18,841 nucleotides of DNA from Clostridium sp. AF27-2AA (GTDB lineage Bacteria; Bacillota; Clostridia; Lachnospirales; Lachnospiraceae): NCBI RefSeq assembly GCF_003478505.1, contig NZ_QUFI01000048.1, forward strand, positions 1-18,841, given 5' to 3'. The notes under the pieces were generated by a model, which saw only the letters and a program-made list of their open reading frames with translations, ran no database searches and had not been told where the DNA came from. Within the stretch, counting starts at the first letter, position 1. Each line of letters starts with the position of its first letter. A program made the position numbers and the translations under genes. Shown piece after piece: positions 13,974 through 18,841 of the stretch.

Positions 13974-15824
13974 TCACCTCAAAGTCATGTAATCTTCAGG
14001 CTCTGCAAGAACAGCATCCCCATCCGAAATACAGCTTATCCAGGTATCTTTCACCGTGCTGTCAGCTCTGTCAAATACTATCGTTTCATCTGCCGGATAA
14101 GCTTCCATATGCTGTGGTATGGCCAGACAGGTTACCGTAAACGTATCATCATCCCGAACTGCTTTTCCATTCTTTGTCACTTTCTCCAGCGTATAACCAT
14201 CCGCAGTTTCCCGGATCTCCGCAGAAATCCCGCTGACCACTGGCAGCGAACCGCGGTTAAAGGGACGAAAACCTCCCTGCCAGCCTTCCACAAAGCTTCT
14301 GACCGTTTCTTTCAGTTTGGCCCCACTCAGCTCACATCTGTAAGCCGAAAGTCCGTTTGGCATGATCATGGCGCTCGCCATTTTTTCCGTATATCCTGCC
14401 TTCCGCACATTTCCCGTAAAGCTATTTGCTGTCGCGATCAGCACATCCGTACCATAAATGCCGCGCAGCGTGTTTGCCATAACAGAATATGCCGCATTGC
14501 CCCCACTGGCATGAAAACGGTCGGAATATGCCTTCTGTGAATCCAGCACAACCGGTTCAGAAGCAGTATTCTCCTCGAGAAGCTGGGTATGGAAGGACTG
14601 ATAAGCCTGTCCGGCATCGTATTCTCCGGAGATCATCTTAGAAACCACATCTCTGGAAACAGAGAAAAAGTCATTTGACGCAATCCGGATATACATATGG
14701 TTCTCTTCAATCACAGATTTCACATCCTTCAGATATTCCGTCAGCTGGTTATCCACATTCTGACTGTAGCTTAGCAGATCCTGGCCCTCATAAATGATCC
14801 GGTTCTGCGCATCCGCCGAAAGCATCACATTCAGTACCTTCATTGCTTTCTGCCGGCGCGTTTCATCCTGCGTCAGGTCACGGTTTAATGCCACCTGGAA
14901 ATATGGCGTAGTCATCAGCCACTTTTCGCCGTTCTGCTCAAAGAATGGCAGAAATATTGTATTAATGCCCTGATCCTGAAAAATTTTTACACCGGCAGAG
15001 CTGCCGAAATACATGGCCAGCTTACCGCTTTTGTACAGCTCAGCCACATCATCATAATTCCTGTCCAGATCCTCCCGGCTCAGCCCTGTATCCCGGATAA
15101 ATTGCTCCATCCGCTCAAAGGCCTTCGGCCAGACGGTACTGTCTAGACCCTCTTTTGTGCTGTTACCCGGATCACTGTAGGCGGTACGCCATCTGCGTCC
15201 GGCTGCAGTCGAAAGCTCTGCCGCAGACAGGCCCTGCAAGGTTTCCATACAGGTATAATCATAATAATAGTCTGCGGTAAACCCTCGGATCCCCACCTTG
15301 TCAAATGCCTGACAGGCAGAAACAAAGCTTTCGTAATCGGTTGGCAGCGGAATCTTATACTTCTCAAACAGATCTCTGTTCACTACGAAGCCATGTACAT
15401 CTGCGCACACCGGAAGCCAGTTTACACTGCCATCCTGATTCGTAAAGCTGTGGATGTATGTATTATAGACAGCACCGGCCTCATTGGTGGTGGAAAGGTC
15501 CATCAGACGGTCCTTCAGCGGACTGGCGTCATGCAGCGAAAACCGGCAGCAGGTTATAATATCCGGCAATCCACCGTTTTCATTCAGAAATCTGTAAAAA
15601 TCCAGATCGTTATTTCCCACTACAAATTCAATATTGATATCCGGAAGCTGCTCCTGAATGTATGGTGCATAGGTGTCATACAGCTTTGTGGTCCACAAAT
15701 ACACAGTAATCGTTTCCGCATCTTCTTTTTCCGCGCTCTTCCCACTGCAGCCTGACAAAAATGATATAACTGCAGCCATCACCCAAAATACAGCTAAAAC
15801 TCTATTCCACTTTTTCTTTTTCAT
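13974..15824 (-). CDS. Lipoprotein: family-1 solute-binding domain fused to 5'-nucleotidase C-terminal-like domain
   Basis: The 616-residue protein has a lipoprotein signal peptide with lipobox LSGC (lipid-linked Cys26). Residues about 37-420 look like a family-1 (sugar-type) extracellular solute-binding protein: TITVYLWTTK at the start, then INIEFVVGNNDL, GLPDIITCC and a long hinge-and-lobe pattern. Residues about 430-616 resemble the C-terminal, substrate-binding domain of 5'-nucleotidases (LSAYRCELSGAKLKETV, LPVVSGISAEIR, and a TFTVTCLAI strand), but no metallophosphoesterase domain is present, so no hydrolysis is expected. ATG at 15824 follows GGGGGAG by five bases and overlaps the preceding kinase gene by 23 nt, so translation is coupled. 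No permease genes are near. I infer a ligand-sensing partner of the flanking kinases. Nucleosides, nucleotides or sugars are possible ligands, none proven. Confidence 0.82.
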   Translation of the reverse strand: MKKKKWNRVLAVFWVMAAVISFLSGCSGKSAEKEDAETITVYLWTTKLYDTYAPYIQEQLPDINIEFVVGNNDLDFYRFLNENGGLPDIITCCRFSLHDASPLKDRLMDLSTTNEAGAVYNTYIHSFTNQDGSVNWLPVCADVHGFVVNRDLFEKYKIPLPTDYESFVSACQAFDKVGIRGFTADYYYDYTCMETLQGLSAAELSTAAGRRWRTAYSDPGNSTKEGLDSTVWPKAFERMEQFIRDTGLSREDLDRNYDDVAELYKSGKLAMYFGSSAGVKIFQDQGINTIFLPFFEQNGEKWLMTTPYFQVALNRDLTQDETRRQKAMKVLNVMLSADAQNRIIYEGQDLLSYSQNVDNQLTEYLKDVKSVIEENHMYIRIASNDFFSVSRDVVSKMISGEYDAGQAYQSFHTQLLEENTASEPVVLDSQKAYSDRFHASGGNAAYSVMANTLRGIYGTDVLIATANSFTGNVRKAGYTEKMASAMIMPNGLSAYRCELSGAKLKETVRSFVEGWQGGFRPFNRGSLPVVSGISAEIRETADGYTLEKVTKNGKAVRDDDTFTVTCLAIPQHMEAYPADETIVFDRADSTVKDTWISCISDGDAVLAEPEDYMTLR

Positions 15825-18006
15825 TACAGCTCCCCCTGAAATCATTTCCAATTAATTTGCAGATCACCTTTACCAGCAATTTTACATCAATCGGTTTGGC
15901 AATGTGTTCATCCATTCCCGCTTCCTTTGCTCTGATCCTGTCCTCTGTAAACGCGTTTGCCGTCATTGCGATGATCGGAACCACCTTTGCGTCCTCTCTG
16001 TCCAGAGAACGGATCCGCTCTGCCGCTTCATAGCCATTCATAACCGGCATCATGATATCCACCAGAATGGCATCAAATTCGTACGGCCTGCTGTTTTCGA
16101 ATATCTCAGCCGCCTGCTGGCCATTCCATGCTTTACACACACAGGCCCCTTCATTCTGAAGCATAAATTCCGCAATTTCCATGTTCAGCGCATTGTCTTC
16201 TGCCAGAAGGATCTTCAGACCTTTGATGGATCTTTCTGTTGCAGTCTTCTGTTCTTCACGCTTTTCCACATCCGGATCTGTTTTAAACGGGATCCGTAAC
16301 ACAAAGGTCGTGCCTTTTCCCAGCTCACTTTCAAACGTAATCGTTCCGCCCATTTTTTCGATCAGCTTTTTTGTGATGGACATTCCAAGTCCGGTTCCGG
16401 AAAATTTTGTCCGGCTTCCGGCATGCTCCTGCGCAAACGGTTCAAAAAGACGTTTCTGAAAAGCTTCTGTCATACCGATCCCTGTATCCCGGCAGATAAA
16501 TTCCATGGTCACCATTCCTGTCTGTTCTGATGCGATTTCCATGCAGCTGATATAGATACATCCGCTTTCTCTGTTATATTTCACCGCATTTGTCAGGATA
16601 TTCATCAGGATCCGCTTCACATATCCCGGACTTCCGATGAGATTCCAGTGTATCACTTCTTTTTTCTCCCACACGATCCGGATATTCCGTTTTGCGGCTA
16701 TCTGCTCGATCACAACCAGGAGTTCCTCAAAAATACTGCCCAGCTGAAATGGGATTTCTTCCAGAATCACTTCATCCGATTCCAGCTTGCTCATATCCAG
16801 GACTTCGTTTACCAGTTCCAGCAACAGATTTGATGCCTCTTTGATCTTTGTACGGCATTCCCTCTGCTTGTCCATATCGTCTGCATAATGATCTGCCACA
16901 TCGAGCATGCCACAGATTCCGTTGATCGGTGTCCGGATATCATGGCTCATCCTCTGGAGAAACTCGGTTTTTGCCTCATTGGCTGCATCTGCCCTTTTTG
17001 CTGCCCTCAAAAGCTCTGCTTTATATTTTTCTTCCTTTTCCTGCTCCTTTTTGCGGTGTGCCTGATTGGTTCTGTATATCCAGAACCAGAAGACACTGAA
17101 TATCAGAAAATAAAAGAAAACAACCGCTGTTACACTGAGCGGCAGGTCATGGAAGACCTCCGTATCCGGAAGATACGCATAAATGTAATAATCCCGCTGC
17201 TTCAGCATGATCCCGTAACATCCGGTTCCCTCATGCTTCAGATGAAATATGTGTCGGCTGTCTGTATTCTGTTTCATTGCCTGCACAATCTCGTTGCCGG
17301 CGGTATCCTGTCCAAGCAGACTCTCATCGTTGCTGGCAATGACGCTTCCCTTGTCCGCCACAATGATCGTACCGTCCTTCCGGGTACTATAGCCATTTAA
17401 AAGGCTCTGTATCGTCAGCGTATAGTTTCTGACAAATTCCGGAGACGTATAATAGTAGATCGCAACAATGCCCGGTGCATCTTTTCTGGCGCAGGCTGCA
17501 ATATCGATACGTGACCCGTCTGCTCTGGCTATCCGCTCCGAATAGCTTCGTTCTTCATATCCGGCAAAATCCATGATAATGTCTTTTTGCAGATAATCCG
17601 TGATTTCATCGGTCAGAGACTCATTCGCGCTGTATTCACAGACTGTCCTTCCCTCTGTATCCAGGATAAGGATCCCGTCCACCCAGAGCGTCTGCAGATT
17701 CTCTTTCAAAAATTCCCGGCTCAGCTGACCGCCGTTTTCTGTTTCCATATCAATATTGGCACTCATCTGTCTGGCACTTTCAATCGCACGGAGAAGGCTT
17801 TTGGATTCCGAAGATTCATTATAATGGGTGTAGGTTGAGCACTGCACCTTGACGTAGTTTACAATCTCCACCATCCGTCTCTCTGCCTCTGCCTTTTCCA
17901 CATGAAAAAAATAAAACAGAGCTGTGGCTGCCACACAGATTCCAAGAAGAGCACCGACTATCTGGATCCGTTTTTCTTTTTTCTTACGCTTAATCTCCAA
18001 GATCAT
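15802..18006 (-). CDS. Hybrid sensor histidine kinase with one receiver domain
   Basis: The 734-residue kinase has a first transmembrane helix (about 16-34), an extracytoplasmic sensor region (about 35-288, double-Cache-like), a second helix (289-311), a coiled linker rich in K and E, a dimerisation domain with His355 in FLQRMSHDIRTPINGI, an ATPase domain with NILTNAVKY, DTGIGM and GTGLGM, and a C-terminal receiver with Asp650 (ILVDIMMPVMNGYEA) and Lys704 in HIAKP. No output domain follows. The ATG (18004-18006) overlaps the end of the upstream binding-protein gene by 17 nt. GGAGG lies only three bases before it, so coupling from the upstream gene, or initiation at the nearby TTG nine bases from GGAGG, is possible. 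The gene is flanked by two binding lipoproteins that are its likely periplasmic-face partners. Confidence 0.9.
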   Translation of the reverse strand: MILEIKRKKKEKRIQIVGALLGICVAATALFYFFHVEKAEAERRMVEIVNYVKVQCSTYTHYNESSESKSLLRAIESARQMSANIDMETENGGQLSREFLKENLQTLWVDGILILDTEGRTVCEYSANESLTDEITDYLQKDIIMDFAGYEERSYSERIARADGSRIDIAACARKDAPGIVAIYYYTSPEFVRNYTLTIQSLLNGYSTRKDGTIIVADKGSVIASNDESLLGQDTAGNEIVQAMKQNTDSRHIFHLKHEGTGCYGIMLKQRDYYIYAYLPDTEVFHDLPLSVTAVVFFYFLIFSVFWFWIYRTNQAHRKKEQEKEEKYKAELLRAAKRADAANEAKTEFLQRMSHDIRTPINGICGMLDVADHYADDMDKQRECRTKIKEASNLLLELVNEVLDMSKLESDEVILEEIPFQLGSIFEELLVVIEQIAAKRNIRIVWEKKEVIHWNLIGSPGYVKRILMNILTNAVKYNRESGCIYISCMEIASEQTGMVTMEFICRDTGIGMTEAFQKRLFEPFAQEHAGSRTKFSGTGLGMSITKKLIEKMGGTITFESELGKGTTFVLRIPFKTDPDVEKREEQKTATERSIKGLKILLAEDNALNMEIAEFMLQNEGACVCKAWNGQQAAEIFENSRPYEFDAILVDIMMPVMNGYEAAERIRSLDREDAKVVPIIAMTANAFTEDRIRAKEAGMDEHIAKPIDVKLLVKVICKLIGNDFRGSCNEKEKVE

Positions 18007-18808
18007 CTACCTCCAGATACTTTTCCGGATCATCCAGATATTTTCCGATGATTTTCAGGGATGTGCCATCCCGGCGCATTTCTTCCAGTGTCTGGTTCAT
18101 CTGCTCGCAGATTCCTCTGTCATCCGCTTTTGCAAAAGCAACTCCTATCCCCACAACCATCAAAGGTTCTTCCAGGACACGAAAATCTGTATCATAATCC
18201 TTCTTATACTGAACGATGGATTCCTCATGTGCAGCCACTGCATCTACATATCCTTTCCCAAGAAATGTATAGATCAGCTCCCTGTGTCCGAGACTGATCA
18301 GATTTCCCAGTTTCGGGATCCTCTCATCTGTCCGGTTCAGAAAAATGCCTTCCGGCTTGGTTGTAGACTGGACTGCAAGATTCTTTCCCTCCAGGTCACT
18401 CAGTTTATAAATGTCACTGCTCGCATTTACAGCAACCACCTGACGGCTTGCTATGTACGGTCCGGCCCAGCGGTAATCGTCAAGACGTCCCTCCATGGAA
18501 AAGCAGCCCATAATACAGTCAATCTCCCCGCTCTCCACCAGTTCCTTTTTCTGTTCCCAGTTGATCTGGACAACCTTCACCTCGTACCCCATTCTTTGGA
18601 AGGCTTCGGTCGCCAGCTCTACATCGATTCCTGTCGGAATACCAGCTTCATTCAGATAGTTGTATGGCGGATAGCTGTCGCTGCCGAGCGTGATAACAGG
18701 CCCTTCCTTTTCCTGCCTACTGACAGCCGCATTTCTGCACCCTGCCAGAATGCCCGCCGAAATACCTGCAAGCAAAATGCTTGCAATCACTATTTTTCCT
18801 TTCATCAT
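17990..18808 (-). CDS. Family-3 solute-binding lipoprotein, likely ligand sensor
   Basis: The 272-residue protein carries a lipoprotein signal peptide (MMKGKIVIAS then a hydrophobic core and lipobox LAGC, Cys24). The mature part is a family-3, amino-acid-type solute-binding domain: ITLGSDSYPPYNYLNEAGIPTG at the first strand, GIDVELATEAFQRMG, GEIDCIMGCFSMEGR, the lobe-crossing YKLSDLEGKNLAVQ and VDAVAAHE. Such domains normally feed polar amino-acid importers or, in BvgS-type systems, sense ligands for a kinase. No permease or ATPase is next to it; a hybrid kinase gene overlaps its end by 17 nt, which favours sensing. No clear Shine-Dalgarno sequence is visible before the ATG, though two adjacent ATG codons could be used. 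The transcript probably starts beyond the right edge. Confidence 0.88.
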   Translation of the reverse strand: MMKGKIVIASILLAGISAGILAGCRNAAVSRQEKEGPVITLGSDSYPPYNYLNEAGIPTGIDVELATEAFQRMGYEVKVVQINWEQKKELVESGEIDCIMGCFSMEGRLDDYRWAGPYIASRQVVAVNASSDIYKLSDLEGKNLAVQSTTKPEGIFLNRTDERIPKLGNLISLGHRELIYTFLGKGYVDAVAAHEESIVQYKKDYDTDFRVLEEPLMVVGIGVAFAKADDRGICEQMNQTLEEMRRDGTSLKIIGKYLDDPEKYLEVDDLGD

Positions 18809-18828
18809 AAAACAGCGCAGGATACCCC

Positions 18829-18841
18829 GACCTCTTAGGTC
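18829..18841. repeat. Small palindrome at the right edge
   Basis: GACCTCTTAGGTC is GACCT/AGGTC around a three-base centre, 20 bp before the binding-protein start codon. It could be a hairpin or operator, but the window ends within it, so nothing more can be said. Confidence 0.3.

Noticed and set aside
13974..18808. ABC importer operon based on two solute-binding proteins
   Set aside because: No permease or ATPase gene lies among the four genes, and each binding-protein gene is translationally coupled to, or only a few bases from, a kinase gene.

Overview
The window looks like a chromosomal segment of a gut-type Clostridium relative, most likely Lachnospiraceae. The reasons are strong GGAGG ribosome-binding sites, moderate GC, a two-subunit iron-sulfur L-serine dehydratase, a Firmicute-style purine riboswitch, and lipoproteins with a Gram-positive lipobox. 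Genus is inference only. No rRNA, tRNA, CRISPR array, insertion sequence or phage gene is visible.

Left edge (1-394, minus strand): a guanine-type purine riboswitch with a terminator and a hairpin covering a Shine-Dalgarno sequence. It controls a gene lying just outside the window. Next (395-3603, minus strand) is a KtrB/KtrA-type potassium uptake pair, followed downstream by a decayed MalY-type aminotransferase gene carrying two in-frame stops and a missing N-terminus.

Centre (3604-7528): a LysR-type regulator is divergent from a serine-use operon made of a sodium:dicarboxylate/SstT-like symporter and the beta and alpha subunits of L-serine dehydratase. Together these would import serine and deaminate it to pyruvate and ammonia. 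The intergenic region holds a near-consensus promoter and several palindromes.

Between the convergent alpha-subunit gene and uvrA (7529-8084) is the most unusual part: two ~188-nt structured elements in inverted orientation, each lying just 3' of, and in sense with, its neighbouring gene. They are arranged symmetrically around a shared 25-bp terminator-like stem. Their helices keep pairing through compensatory changes while the joining segments stay nearly identical. This is the pattern expected of a structured RNA (or a structure-selected DNA repeat), and I do not recognise the family.

Right half (8085-18841, minus strand): uvrA lies downstream of a compact four-gene sensory operon. In transcription order this is a family-3 solute-binding lipoprotein, a hybrid histidine kinase with one receiver, a family-1 solute-binding lipoprotein fused to a 5'-nucleotidase C-terminal-like domain, and a second hybrid kinase with a PAS and two receivers. 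No permease, ABC ATPase or DNA-binding response regulator is present, so the binding proteins look like ligand sensors for the kinases rather than transporter parts.
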